The notes beneath the pieces are model-generated. The model ran no database searches. It was not told the origin of the DNA and worked only from the letters and a program-made list of their open reading frames with translations. Below are positions 9,425 through 18,745 of a stretch of 56,586 nucleotides of DNA, piece after piece. The stretch is from Gemmatimonadota bacterium. GTDB taxonomy: Bacteria; Gemmatimonadota; Gemmatimonadetes; Gemmatimonadales; GWC2-71-9. The position numbers and the translations under genes are program-made. The number at the start of each line of letters is the position of its first letter. Position 1 is the first letter of the stretch. The DNA lies in assembly GCA_027294455.1 (NCBI GenBank), contig JAPULZ010000208.1, positions 1 through 56,586 on the forward strand, written 5' to 3'.

Positions 9425-11077
9425 ATGATGATCGACGCGTTCCGCTCACTCGTCGCGCGGCCCCAGGCGTGGGCTTGGCCTCTCGCCGCCGCGCTCGTGG
9501 GTGCGGCGGAACCGGCCGCGGCGCAGTACATCGACGCGCGCTTGATCCCGAAGGGTGCGCTGCGCATCGATTTCTCACCGCAATACACCAATTTCAACCA
9601 ACGCTTCTCGCTCGGGACGCCCGGATTGATCGACGGCGCCCCCGAGCCGCTGGGAGCCGACCTCACCGCCGACTCGACGGGCGGCAACGTGTTCCCGTCC
9701 CTGCGCGGCGCCGACGAGGCCATCCGTGCGATCATCGGCGATCCCACGTACACGATGAACGTCGGGGCGTTCAATACGGTCCGTGACGGCGACGTGCGGC
9801 ATTTCCCGTTCGGATTCACCTTCGGGTTGACCGACCGCATCACCCTCCGGGTCCACATCCCCCTCGTCACGACGCGTTCACAGGTCACGTTCACGAACGA
9901 CACCACCGATGCGAACGCGGGGCTGAACGGCGCGCGCACGGAGGGCGGCGACGCCACCTCGGCCGTGCAAGCCGCCGCGTTGATCAACGAGCTCACCATG
10001 GCCATCGGGCAAGTCGAAGGCTTGATCGCCGGTGGAAGCTTCGGGTGTCCCTCGAGTCCGTCCTGCGCGCAGGCCATGGCATCGGTCGTGCGGGCGCAAA
10101 GCCTGCTCAACAACTTGCTGGTCATCACCGGGCTGGGCGCGGGCCAGGAATTCGTGGCCTTTGCACCCCTGGCCAACTCCTCCGCCGGACAGGCCATTGC
10201 CGCCGAGATCGCGGCGGTCGCGGCGGAGTTGCAATCTCTCGGGTCGTCCGCGGTCACCACGACCCTGCCGCTGCCTGCCGGCCGGGCCGCCGAGGGAGAC
10301 GTCAACGGCGTGTTGGCCGGCCAGGGGTTTGCCGCCGCCCCGTTGGCCTTCAACCGCCAAACCAAACTGGGCGACATCGAGGTAGGTGCCCGTTTCGGCT
10401 TGCTCACCGGCACCTCCGCCCGCGCCGTGCTGGTGTCCACCGTGCGGCTGCCCACGGGCCGTCCCGCACAGGCCGACAACTTCGTGGACATCGGGACGGG
10501 CGACGGACAAACCGACATCGAAGTGGGGTTGGAAGCGACGTTCGAGCCGGGCCGCGCCGTGGGGTTGTCGTTCGCGGTGTCCTACACTCTGCAGCTCCCC
10601 CACCAACTCGACCGCCGCGTCACGACGCCGAGTGCTCCGCTCGTGCCGGTGACGAGACAAATCCCCGTCACGCGGGACCTGGGAGACATCATCCGGCTGA
10701 GCGCGTATCCCACCCTGCGCCTCGCCGAAGGCTTCAGCGTGTTCGCGTTGGTGAGCTACTACCACAAGGCGGCAGACAGCTTCCGTCATCCGGGCGCCGC
10801 GCCGACCGATCCCCTCTTGATGGACCTTTCACCGCTCGCCGTGAAGACGAAGCAAACCGCATTGAGCTTTGGCGGCGGGATCGCGTATCGATCCGCGATG
10901 GACGGGAGCGGGCGGAAGCTGCCCATCGAGGCGGGGCTCAACTATCGGGCGGCGTTTTCGGGCTCCGGAGGGTTGACACCGAAGATGAACACGATGCAGG
11001 TGTATTTGCGGTTGTTTTATCGGATTTTCGGGAATCCTGTCGCTGCGGAGGCGGAAGAATCGGTCGGGCAGCGGTGA
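9425..11077 (+). CDS. Secreted outer-membrane barrel-like protein
   Basis: 550 aa from ATG 9425, 40 nt after the ClC stop (ATG 9428 is adjacent). A signal peptide ends in AEPAAAQ. The mature protein is rich in amphipathic strands (RIDFSPQYTNFNQRFSLG, EVGARFGLLTGTSARAVLVS, SFAVSYTLQLP) and closes with a strand pair ending MQVYLRLFYRIFG, compatible with an outer-membrane barrel. A central Ala-rich helical insert (about 200-300) breaks the pattern. The family was not recognised. It may share the ClC transcript. The gene ends facing recN, with a strong inverted repeat between them. Confidence 0.6.
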   Translation: MMIDAFRSLVARPQAWAWPLAAALVGAAEPAAAQYIDARLIPKGALRIDFSPQYTNFNQRFSLGTPGLIDGAPEPLGADLTADSTGGNVFPSLRGADEAIRAIIGDPTYTMNVGAFNTVRDGDVRHFPFGFTFGLTDRITLRVHIPLVTTRSQVTFTNDTTDANAGLNGARTEGGDATSAVQAAALINELTMAIGQVEGLIAGGSFGCPSSPSCAQAMASVVRAQSLLNNLLVITGLGAGQEFVAFAPLANSSAGQAIAAEIAAVAAELQSLGSSAVTTTLPLPAGRAAEGDVNGVLAGQGFAAAPLAFNRQTKLGDIEVGARFGLLTGTSARAVLVSTVRLPTGRPAQADNFVDIGTGDGQTDIEVGLEATFEPGRAVGLSFAVSYTLQLPHQLDRRVTTPSAPLVPVTRQIPVTRDLGDIIRLSAYPTLRLAEGFSVFALVSYYHKAADSFRHPGAAPTDPLLMDLSPLAVKTKQTALSFGGGIAYRSAMDGSGRKLPIEAGLNYRAAFSGSGGLTPKMNTMQVYLRLFYRIFGNPVAAEAEESVGQR

Positions 11078-11101
11078 CATTGGACAGGCGCCATGCCACG
11101 C

Positions 11102-11140
11102 CGTTTCACGGGCGAGGCGCGCCTCGCCCCTACGAAACCG
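11102..11140. repeat. REP-like inverted repeat between convergent genes, covering the recN stop
   Basis: A perfect 20-bp palindrome at 11110-11129 (arms GGGCGAGGCG/CGCCTCGCCC) sits inside outer arms CGTTTC (11102-11107) and GAAAC(C)G (11134-11140). The recN stop codon and last codons lie in the right arm. There is no T-tract, so it is more like a REP/MITE hairpin, or a factor-assisted bidirectional terminator, than a classical intrinsic terminator. Confidence 0.6.
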
Positions 11141-12806
11141 TTACGCCAGATCGGCCCACCAGGTCGCGAGCATGCTGCAACAGTACCGAGTCGGTGGGGT
11201 CGCCCAGCATCCGGGCAATTTCTTCGACCCGAGCGTCGCCGGTGAGGACCTCGACATCGGCGGTGGCCATGTCGCCCTTGGCCCGCTTGGTGATGCGCAG
11301 ATGGTGGTCGGCACGGGCGGCGATCTGCGGCAGGTGGGTGATGACGAGGACCTGATGGGTGCGCGCGACTCGCGCGAGCGCCTCGGCGATTTGCTGGCCC
11401 GTCTCGCCACCGATCCCTTGGTCCACCTCATCGAACACGAGGGTCGGCAACATGTCGTGGGCGGCCAGCACGACCTTGAGCGCCAGCATGATCCGCGACA
11501 GTTCGCCGCCGCTGGCGACCTGGGCCACCGGACGAGGAGCTATCCCCTTGTTGAGCTGGGCTAGGAAGACGATGTCGTCCCGGCCGTGGGCGCCGATTTC
11601 GGCCGCGGCGGCCACGGCCGCGTGGAACGTGGCCCCGGGCATGCCGAGCGCCGGAAGCAGCTCTCCGACATCGGCCGACAGACGGTGCGAGGCGGCCTCG
11701 CGCTTCGCGCTCAGGGCGGCGGCGGCTTCCTCGAGACGCTGTTCCGCTTCGGCCCGACGCTCGGCCATCTGCTCGAGATCGAAATCGGCCGTGTCCAGCA
11801 GGTCGAGCTCGCGACGTGCCTCGGCGGCGGTGTGGCGGACCTCCTCGATGGTGGCGCCGTATTTCTGCATCAGCCGATACAGTCGATCACGGCGCGCCTC
11901 GACCTCGGCGAGCCGGCCGGGATCGACCTCGATGGAGGATGCATACTCACGAGCCTCGCGCGCTAGCTCGGCGACATCCGCCAACGTCGCCTCCACCACC
12001 TCGCCCCACCGTTCGACACTCCGGTCGATCTTCGTGAGCTGATCGAGCGCCTTGCGCGCGGCGCCCAGGACGGCCGTGGCGCTCGCCTCCCCCTCGCCGT
12101 CCAACAACTCAGCGAGTTGCTCGGCTGCCCTGGTCAAATCCTCCACGTTGGCGAGGCGCTTGGCCTCGGTGGCGAGCCCTTCGTCTTCCCCCGGTTCGAG
12201 CGCGGCCTCTTCGATCTCCTTGGCCACATGGCGCAGGTAGTCGGCCCGCTTGACGACTTCGTCACGGCGGGTTCGCAGCTCCGACTCGCGCGCGCGCAAC
12301 GCGGCCAGGGCCGCGTGGGCGTCCCTCACGCGACGTCGCTCGTCGCCGGCTCCTCCGAACGCATCGAGGATGTCCCGCTGGGTCGCAGGGCGGAGCAAGG
12401 ATTGGGCTTCGTGCTGCCCGTGGAGGTCCACCAGCGACCGGCCCAGTGAGGAGAGCGTGGCGACCGTGGTGGGGCTCCCATTGGCCCATGCCCGGTTGGG
12501 CCCCTCCACATTGATGTCCCGCCGCACCACCAGGATCTCTTCGTCGAGCTCGACGCCGGCCTCGTCGGCGTCGGAATGGACCGCGTCGGCCCCGCCAACG
12601 TAAAAGGCCGCCTCGACCACGGTTTTCTCGGCGCCCGGCCGGACGATATCGGTGCTAGCGCGCTCGCCCAAGAGGAGTGAGAGGGCATCCACCAGTATGG
12701 ACTTCCCCGCACCGGTTTCCCCGGTCAGCACGTTCAATCCAGGTCGTAACGCAAGCGTGGCGTCCGCAATCACGGCCAGATCGCGGACGCGGAGCTCCGT
12801 CAGCAT
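11130..12806 (-). CDS. recN: DNA repair ATPase RecN
   Basis: 558 aa, the normal RecN length. The SMC-like head halves sit at each end. Walker A GETGAGKS is at 29-36. The C-terminal half has the ABC signature in VASGGELSRIMLAL and Walker B LVFDEVDQGIGG, followed by the H-loop VLVITHLPQ. A long coiled-coil arm (about 160-370) lies between, rich in Glu/Ala/Arg. RecN binds double-strand break ends and supports recombinational repair. It is the last gene of the infC-to-recN run, one base after the nadK stop. Its stop codon lies in an inverted repeat. Confidence 0.96.
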   Translation of the reverse strand: MLTELRVRDLAVIADATLALRPGLNVLTGETGAGKSILVDALSLLLGERASTDIVRPGAEKTVVEAAFYVGGADAVHSDADEAGVELDEEILVVRRDINVEGPNRAWANGSPTTVATLSSLGRSLVDLHGQHEAQSLLRPATQRDILDAFGGAGDERRRVRDAHAALAALRARESELRTRRDEVVKRADYLRHVAKEIEEAALEPGEDEGLATEAKRLANVEDLTRAAEQLAELLDGEGEASATAVLGAARKALDQLTKIDRSVERWGEVVEATLADVAELAREAREYASSIEVDPGRLAEVEARRDRLYRLMQKYGATIEEVRHTAAEARRELDLLDTADFDLEQMAERRAEAEQRLEEAAAALSAKREAASHRLSADVGELLPALGMPGATFHAAVAAAAEIGAHGRDDIVFLAQLNKGIAPRPVAQVASGGELSRIMLALKVVLAAHDMLPTLVFDEVDQGIGGETGQQIAEALARVARTHQVLVITHLPQIAARADHHLRITKRAKGDMATADVEVLTGDARVEEIARMLGDPTDSVLLQHARDLVGRSGVTVS

Positions 12807-12807
12807 G

Positions 12808-13674
12808 TCACGGCTTTTCCCGGTCGGTGAGATCGCCCCACTGTAGTTTCACCCGGACCCGATCGAAGAACCCTTCTGTCCCCAACCGTACCAATTGTAT
12901 GGCGAACGGGCCGCGTTTGATGCACACCACGCTGCCCTGGTCCAGAGTGAGATCCACCTGTCCGTCGTACGACACGAGCACTTCATCGGTGTAGGGACTG
13001 AGCTGTTCGATCTTGATCTCCGACGTGGCCGGCACGACGATCGGGCGCACTGCCAGGGTGTGGGGGCAGATCGCCGTGATGACCAAGGCAGCGACACCCG
13101 GCACGACGATGGGGCCGCCGGCACTCATGGAGTAGGCCGTCGAGCCCGTGGGGGTCGCCACGATGATCCCGTCGGCGCTGTACTGCGCCACCATTTCGTC
13201 GTCCACCAGCACCCGGAAACGGAGCACGCGGGCGACGCCCGCCTTGTGGACGACCACGTCGTTCAGGGTCACCGCTTCGTGACCGTGACCGTGTTCGTCC
13301 TCGATGGTGGTCGTCAAGGTGAGGCGGGATTCCAACGTGTAGCGGCCCTCGGCGAAGGCCCGCAACGCGTCTTCCATCGTGGCCAGCGGGGAGGTCGTGA
13401 GGAAGCCGACGCGTCCGAGATTGACGCCGAGAATGGGAACGTTCCGGTCGCCCAAGTAGCGGGCACCCCGTAGCAACGTGCCGTCGCCGCCGAACGTCAG
13501 CAGCAAATCCAGCGCGACAGACTCGTCCAGCGCCGCCACCGGCGCAGGCCAGAGGTCCGCCAGGTCGGGCTCGCTGTAATAGGTGACGTGGTGTGCGGGA
13601 GCGAGGGCGACTAGCCGTTTCAGAATCTCGCGGAGGTCACGATATCGCGCGTTGCCGATGACCCCCAGATTCAT
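12808..13674 (-). CDS. nadK: NAD kinase
   Basis: 288 aa. The family GGDGT motif is at 62-66, followed by GARYLG. NDVVVHKAG and the Gly-rich STAYSMSAGGPIV substrate loop are both present, and the C-terminus is a beta-rich domain. It phosphorylates NAD to NADP in the cytoplasm. The ATG overlaps the dxs stop by 4 nt, and recN follows after one base, a conserved nadK-recN pairing in many bacteria. Nothing in the motifs is missing. Confidence 0.96.
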   Translation of the reverse strand: MNLGVIGNARYRDLREILKRLVALAPAHHVTYYSEPDLADLWPAPVAALDESVALDLLLTFGGDGTLLRGARYLGDRNVPILGVNLGRVGFLTTSPLATMEDALRAFAEGRYTLESRLTLTTTIEDEHGHGHEAVTLNDVVVHKAGVARVLRFRVLVDDEMVAQYSADGIIVATPTGSTAYSMSAGGPIVVPGVAALVITAICPHTLAVRPIVVPATSEIKIEQLSPYTDEVLVSYDGQVDLTLDQGSVVCIKRGPFAIQLVRLGTEGFFDRVRVKLQWGDLTDREKP

Positions 13675-15572
13675 GCCGTCGAAAAGCTTTCCTCGGCGTG
13701 CCGCGCCCGCACGCGGTCGGCGATACCTTCCGCCGTCAAGCCCACCCAGGCCAGCTGCCGGCTGCGCGGGGCGTGTTCGTAGGTGCGATCGGGCACACCC
13801 ATGACGTTAACGCGAACGCCGGGTGCGATGCGATGGACGAGCGAGGACACGTACGACCCGAAACCGTTCACCTCGGTGCCGTCCTCGACCGTCATGAGCA
13901 GCCGGTGGTTCTGCGTTATCGTCGTGAGCAAGTCCATGTCCACCGGTTTGATGAACCGGCAATTGATGACCGACACGTCCAGCCCGTCGGCCTCGAGCAG
14001 CTCCGCGGCCTCCATCGCCGGCTGGCACATGACCCCCACGGCGAGGATCGCACAGTCCTTCCCCGCGCGCAGCGTCTCCCACGTCCCATACTCGATGGTG
14101 CCCACCTCGGCAGCCGGTGGCGCGGCGGCCGGGGCGTTGTCCCGAGGGTAGCGCAGGGTGAACGGGCCGTCCTTGTGCGCGAGCGCGCAGCGTAACAAAC
14201 CGATCAACTCGGTACCGTCCTTCGGCTGGGTCACCGTCATGTGCGGCACCGCGAGCAGATAGGCAATGTCGTACAGTCCCATGTGCGTCTGGCCGTCCGC
14301 CCCGACCATCCCCGCGCGATCCATGCAGAAGATGACCGGCAGCTTCTGAATCGCCACGTCGTGAATGATGCTGTCGTACCCGCGCTGCAAGAACGTCGAG
14401 TAAATGGCGACGATGGGCCGAATGCCCTGCGTGGCGAGCCCGGCGGCGAACGTCGTTCCGTGCCCCTCGGCGATGCCGACATCGAAGAACCGCTCGGGCC
14501 ACTTCTTCTGAAAGATGTCGGTGCCGGTGCCCGACGGCATCGCCGCGGTGATGGCCACCAGTTCCGGATGCTCCGCCGCCAGCTCGGCGATGGCCGTGCC
14601 GAAGACCTTGGTCCAGGCCGGGGGCCCGTCACCCCTGGACGGCTTGAGCACGCCCGTCACCGGATCGTAGGGCTTCCGGGCATGGAATTTTTCCGAGTCC
14701 GGCTCCAGGGGGAAGCCTTTACCCTTCTCGGTCAGGACATGGAGCACCCGCGGCCCCTTGATGGTCTTCATGGTGTTGAGCGTGTTCACCATGGCCGCCA
14801 CATCGTGGCCGTCGATGGGCCCGAAGTACCGGAAACCGAGTTCTTCGAACAGCGTGCCCGGCGACCAGAGGTTCTTGATACTCTCCTCGACATTCTTGGC
14901 GAAGTCCACCATCCGCTTGCCGCCGATGAACTTCGAGGCCCGCTTGATGATCTGCTTGGCGAGCTCTCGCATCTTCACGGTCATCGGCGACGCATCGAGC
15001 GAGCCGAAGTACTTGCTGATGGCACCCACGTTGGGGGCGATGGACATCCCGTTGTCGTTCACCAGCAAGATGATGTCGCGATCGGAGTGTCCCGCGTTGT
15101 TCATGCCCTCGTACGGCATGCCGCAGGTCAGCGCGCCATCCCCCACCACCGCCACCACGTGAAAGGACTCCCCCTTGACGTCGCGCCCGGCGGCCATCCC
15201 GAGGGCCGCCGACAGGGCCGTGCCGGCGTGCCCCGCCCCGAACTGATCGTGTTCGCTCTCCACGCGGCGCAGAAACCCCGAGAGACCGTCCTCCTGCCGC
15301 AAGGTGGGTAGGCGATCGTTGCGTCCGGTGAGGATCTTCCAGGGATACCCCTGGTGGCCCACGTCCCAGAGGATCTTGTCGGTGGGGGAATCGAAGCAGT
15401 AGAGCAGCGCGATCGTCAGTTCGACCACGCCGAGACCCGCGCCGATGTGGCCACCCGTCTCCGACACCACGTCGATGAGCCGCTGCCTCACCTCGTCCGC
15501 CAGCTGCGGCAACTGCTCGCGCCCGAGACGCTGGACGTCTTGGGGACCGCGAATCGCCTCGAGTAGCGCCAT
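13671..15572 (-). CDS. dxs: 1-deoxy-D-xylulose-5-phosphate synthase
   Basis: 633 aa, full length. The TPP-binding motif runs from VVGDGALTCGM to LLVNDNGMSIAP. The transketolase pyrimidine domain has FDVGIAEGH and the DRAGMVGADGQTHMG signature. The C-terminal transketolase domain follows. It condenses pyruvate and glyceraldehyde-3-phosphate as the first step of the MEP isoprenoid pathway. It lies immediately downstream of ispA, a common pairing that puts precursor supply and prenyl elongation in one unit. Confidence 0.97.
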   Translation of the reverse strand: MALLEAIRGPQDVQRLGREQLPQLADEVRQRLIDVVSETGGHIGAGLGVVELTIALLYCFDSPTDKILWDVGHQGYPWKILTGRNDRLPTLRQEDGLSGFLRRVESEHDQFGAGHAGTALSAALGMAAGRDVKGESFHVVAVVGDGALTCGMPYEGMNNAGHSDRDIILLVNDNGMSIAPNVGAISKYFGSLDASPMTVKMRELAKQIIKRASKFIGGKRMVDFAKNVEESIKNLWSPGTLFEELGFRYFGPIDGHDVAAMVNTLNTMKTIKGPRVLHVLTEKGKGFPLEPDSEKFHARKPYDPVTGVLKPSRGDGPPAWTKVFGTAIAELAAEHPELVAITAAMPSGTGTDIFQKKWPERFFDVGIAEGHGTTFAAGLATQGIRPIVAIYSTFLQRGYDSIIHDVAIQKLPVIFCMDRAGMVGADGQTHMGLYDIAYLLAVPHMTVTQPKDGTELIGLLRCALAHKDGPFTLRYPRDNAPAAAPPAAEVGTIEYGTWETLRAGKDCAILAVGVMCQPAMEAAELLEADGLDVSVINCRFIKPVDMDLLTTITQNHRLLMTVEDGTEVNGFGSYVSSLVHRIAPGVRVNVMGVPDRTYEHAPRSRQLAWVGLTAEGIADRVRARHAEESFSTA

Positions 15573-15596
15573 GATGTCGGATATGCCTTTCGATTC

Positions 15597-16502
15597 TCAG
15601 GAGCGTCGGTTCACAATGAAGTTAGCAAGCCCCTGAAGGAGAGAGGAATCTATCCCGCTCTCCCCCAATAGGGCTATGGCCCGGTCGATGCGCGCTCGGG
15701 CCTCCTCCATGGCCGCCTCCGGCCCCAACAGGGTGGCGAACGTGGCCTTGCGCTGGCGGGCGTCCTTCCCAGCCGTCTTTCCCAGCTCCTGAGACGTCGC
15801 CGTGGTGTCCAGGACATCGTCGGCAATCTGGAAGGCCACCCCGACCTCCCGACCCCAGGCCCGGACGGCCGCGAGCCTCGAAGGGGCCGCACCGCCGGCG
15901 ATGGCCCCGATGACCGCGCTGGCCTCGATCAAGGCCCCGGTCTTGCGCCGGTGGATCTCCCGCAGGTACTCGATGGCGACGGGGCGGCCCTCGGCCTCGA
16001 GATCGAGCACCTGGCCCCCGATCATCCCTGCGGCACCGGCGGCCCGGAACAGCTCGGCCGCAACCCGGCCGAGCACCTCGTCGGAGCATCCGAGCCTCGT
16101 ACAACCCGCTGCCAGCACCCGGGCGGCCAGGGGCACCATGGCCAGGCCGGCCTCCCCCGCGGTCGCCACGTCGAACTGCCGATGGGTCGTGGGCCGTCCA
16201 CGGCGCAGATCGTCGTTGTCCATGCACGGCAGATCGTCGTGCACCAACGAGTAGGTGTGCACCACCTCGACGGCCGCCGCGATCTCGGACACGTCGCCGT
16301 TGCCACCCAATTCCTGGTAGAGGGCGAGCACCAAGGCCGGACGCAGGCGCTTCCCCGGGGCGGAGAGACTGTAGGCTATCGCTTGCCCCACGGGACCCGG
16401 GATCTCCCGGCGGGCCCGGTCGCACCAGGTCTCGAGGACCGCGTTGGTCGATCGGCGGGCCTCGGCCAAGAAGGCCTTGAGGTCAGTCGTCGACGTCGTC
16501 AC
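15597..16502 (-). CDS. ispA: Short-chain polyprenyl diphosphate synthase (farnesyl/geranylgeranyl type)
   Basis: 301 aa, starting at GTG 16502 inside the end of xseB (20-nt overlap). The first Asp-rich motif is DDLPCMDNDD at 89-98 with the following RRGRPTTH. The second, DDVLD, is near 228. The KRLRP and GQVLDLEAEG segments are family features. It builds C15 or C20 prenyl diphosphates from IPP/DMAPP. Chain length cannot be fixed from sequence alone; residues before the first motif (HTYSLVH) are of the usual bacterial FPP-synthase type. dxs follows after 24 nt. Confidence 0.93.
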   Translation of the reverse strand: MTTSTTDLKAFLAEARRSTNAVLETWCDRARREIPGPVGQAIAYSLSAPGKRLRPALVLALYQELGGNGDVSEIAAAVEVVHTYSLVHDDLPCMDNDDLRRGRPTTHRQFDVATAGEAGLAMVPLAARVLAAGCTRLGCSDEVLGRVAAELFRAAGAAGMIGGQVLDLEAEGRPVAIEYLREIHRRKTGALIEASAVIGAIAGGAAPSRLAAVRAWGREVGVAFQIADDVLDTTATSQELGKTAGKDARQRKATFATLLGPEAAMEEARARIDRAIALLGESGIDSSLLQGLANFIVNRRS

Positions 16503-16707
16503 CAGACAGGGCGGCGTCCGCTGCGCGGACGACCTTCTTCACGGTGAGTTCGGTGTTCTCCAGGAGTCGCCGGGCGTTCTTGAGCCGCTCGACGCCCTCC
16601 TGGAACAGCTCCAGTGCCTCGTCGAGATCCACCTCGGAGTCCTCCAGCGAGCGCACGATGGTCTCCAGGCGCTCGAGCTCGGTCTGGAAGACCACTCGTT
16701 TCGTCAT
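16483..16707 (-). CDS. xseB: Exodeoxyribonuclease VII small subunit
   Basis: 74 aa, the usual XseB size. The core LERLETIVRSLEDSEVDLDE followed by ALELFQEGVERLK is diagnostic. The protein is two helices that bind the XseA large subunit. The ATG at 16707 overlaps the xseA TGA (ATGA), so subunit synthesis is coupled. A longer in-frame extension upstream lies in a shadow frame of xseA and is rejected. Confidence 0.95.
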   Translation of the reverse strand: MTKRVVFQTELERLETIVRSLEDSEVDLDEALELFQEGVERLKNARRLLENTELTVKKVVRAADAALSGDDVDD

Positions 16708-17873
16708 GCGTCTCCTCCGCGCACTCGGGCCTTGACCTCCCCGTCCGCCACGGTCACCCTGAAGTCCATGTTCGGCTTGAAGCTCTCGCGGGAGCCCAAC
16801 ACGTTGCCGGCCTCGTCCCGCGCCACCGCGTAGCCGCGTTGCAGGACTCTCAGCGGACTGAGCGCCTCCAACTTGCCGGCCAGCGTCGCGAGGCGCGACG
16901 ATCGACGATCCAGCTGGGCGGCCATGCCGGCGTGCAACCGATCGCCGGTTCGCTCGAGCCGCTCCCGCCCCAATCGCGTCCGGTTGCCGAGAGATTGGGC
17001 CAACCGGCCGGCCAGCGCTTCCACACGCCGGGAGACCTCCAGGCGATCCGGCACCACGGCCTCGGCGGCGGCCGACGGAGTCGGCGCCCGCACATCGGCG
17101 ACCAGGTCGGTGAGGGCCACATCCTCCTCGTGACCAACGGCGGAAATGATGGGCACCTGCACGGCGGCCACGGCCCGGGCCACCCGCTCGCTGTTGAAGG
17201 CCCACAAGTCCTCGCGGGATCCACCGCCCCGCCCCACGATGGCCACATCCACGGTGATCCTGTTCAGGAGCTCCAGCGCCCGGCACAGCTCGCGCTCGGC
17301 CAAATCCCCCTGTACTCTGGTGGGCAGCAACAACACCTCGGCGGCCGGCCACCGTCGCTCCAGGACCGTGCACAGGTCGTGGAGCGCGGCGCCGTCGGGA
17401 CTCGTGACGATGGCCACGCGGGAGGGATACGCCGGAAGCGGCCGGCGGCGCGCCGGATCGAGCAGGCCGTCGCGTTGCAACGCCGCCTTCGCCTCTTGCA
17501 GCCGGACTTCCCACTGTCCGTCGGCGTCGGTGGTGATGAGCCGCTTGACCGTGATCCGGAATTCACCGCGTTCCTCCCAAACGGTGGGCCGGCCCTCGAC
17601 GAACACCTGCAAGCCGTCTTCGGGTTTCACCGCGATGCGCTGATTGTCGGTGCGCCACATGACGCAACGTACCTGGGCCTGGGAGTCGCGCAACGAAAAG
17701 TACCAGTGGCCGCTGCGATAGGTCTTGAAGCCCGACACCTCACCCTTGATCCACAACGGACGCATACCGGACTCGACGAGCTGACGGGCCCGACTCGTGA
17801 CCTGAGCGACCGTCCATGCGCCCTCCGAGGAGGAGGGCTCGCTGGGTAGGAAAAAGTCTAGGTCGCCGCCCAC
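16704..17873 (-). CDS. xseA: Exodeoxyribonuclease VII large subunit
   Basis: 389 aa from GTG 17873, at the short end for the family. The N-terminal OB-fold (WTVAQVTSRARQLVES, LWIKGEVSGFKTYRSGHWYF) binds ssDNA. The catalytic domain contains PSRVAIVTSPDGAALHD, VGRGGGSREDLWAFNSE and ISAVGHEEDVALTDLVADVRAPTPSAAAE. A coiled region and a C-terminal LRVLQRGYAVARDEAG motif follow. With XseB it degrades single-stranded DNA. It overlaps folD by 16 nt and xseB by 4 nt. Confidence 0.95.
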   Translation of the reverse strand: MGGDLDFFLPSEPSSSEGAWTVAQVTSRARQLVESGMRPLWIKGEVSGFKTYRSGHWYFSLRDSQAQVRCVMWRTDNQRIAVKPEDGLQVFVEGRPTVWEERGEFRITVKRLITTDADGQWEVRLQEAKAALQRDGLLDPARRRPLPAYPSRVAIVTSPDGAALHDLCTVLERRWPAAEVLLLPTRVQGDLAERELCRALELLNRITVDVAIVGRGGGSREDLWAFNSERVARAVAAVQVPIISAVGHEEDVALTDLVADVRAPTPSAAAEAVVPDRLEVSRRVEALAGRLAQSLGNRTRLGRERLERTGDRLHAGMAAQLDRRSSRLATLAGKLEALSPLRVLQRGYAVARDEAGNVLGSRESFKPNMDFRVTVADGEVKARVRGGDA

Positions 17874-18745
17874 CGTTGCGCGGCCTGGACCGTGTTGTAG
17901 AGCAACATCGCAACCGTCATCGGCCCCACCCCGCCCGGCACCGGCGTGATCGCCGACGCGACCTCGCTCGCCGCGTCGAAATCGACGTCGCCCACCAACT
18001 TGTAGCCTTTGTCCGTCGACGGATCGTCGACCCGGTTCACCCCGACGTCGATGACGACCGCACCAGGACGCACCATGTCGCCCGTCACGAATTGTGCGCG
18101 GCCGATCGCGACGATGAGAATGTCAGCCGATCGCGTCACGTCACCGATGTTCTTCGTCCGCGAGTGACAGACGGTGACCGTCGCGTCACCGCCATTGCCC
18201 TTCTGGAGCAGCAGCGAGGCCATGGGCCGCCCCACGATGTTGGAGCGCCCGACGATCACCGCATGGGCCCCCGAGGTCTCGACGCCGGAACGCAGCAGCA
18301 TTTGCTGCACGCCGGCGGGCGTGGCGGGCGCAAACCCACTGTCATCGCCGATGGCGACCTTGCCGACGTTTTCCAGGTGAAATCCGTCCACGTCCTTTCG
18401 CGGATCGATGCGCCGCAACACCTTGTTGGCATCGATGTGACTCGGCACCGGTAGCTGGACGATCATGCCGTGGATCTTGGGATCGCCGTTCAGACGATCG
18501 ACGGTGGCCAGCAGCTCGTCTTCGGAGGTGGTCTCGGGCAGGCGCACCGTTTCGCTCAGCATCCCCGTCTCTTCACACGCCCGGCCCTTCATCCGCACAT
18601 ACACCTGGCTCGCCGGATCCCCCCCGACCAACACGACCGCCAACCCCGGTGTCACGCCCCGGGCCTTCAGTTTCTCGACTTCGGGTCGCAGCTCGGCCCG
18701 AATCTCCTGCGCGATCTCTTTTCCGCAGATGATCTTAGCGGGCAA
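17858..18745 (-). CDS. folD: Methylenetetrahydrofolate dehydrogenase/cyclohydrolase
   Basis: 295 aa, a bifunctional folate C1 enzyme. The active-site Lys is in YVRMKGRACEE. QLPVPSHIDANKVL, the DPRKDVDGFH signature, the NADP-binding GRSNIVGRPMASLL and the C-terminal PVPGGVGPMTVAML are all present. The start is a TTG at 18745 inside the end of rny, with GAGG ten bases upstream. No other in-frame start fits the conserved N-terminus. FolD between rny and xseA is a common neighbourhood. Confidence 0.95.
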   Translation of the reverse strand: MPAKIICGKEIAQEIRAELRPEVEKLKARGVTPGLAVVLVGGDPASQVYVRMKGRACEETGMLSETVRLPETTSEDELLATVDRLNGDPKIHGMIVQLPVPSHIDANKVLRRIDPRKDVDGFHLENVGKVAIGDDSGFAPATPAGVQQMLLRSGVETSGAHAVIVGRSNIVGRPMASLLLQKGNGGDATVTVCHSRTKNIGDVTRSADILIVAIGRAQFVTGDMVRPGAVVIDVGVNRVDDPSTDKGYKLVGDVDFDAASEVASAITPVPGGVGPMTVAMLLYNTVQAAQRWAAT

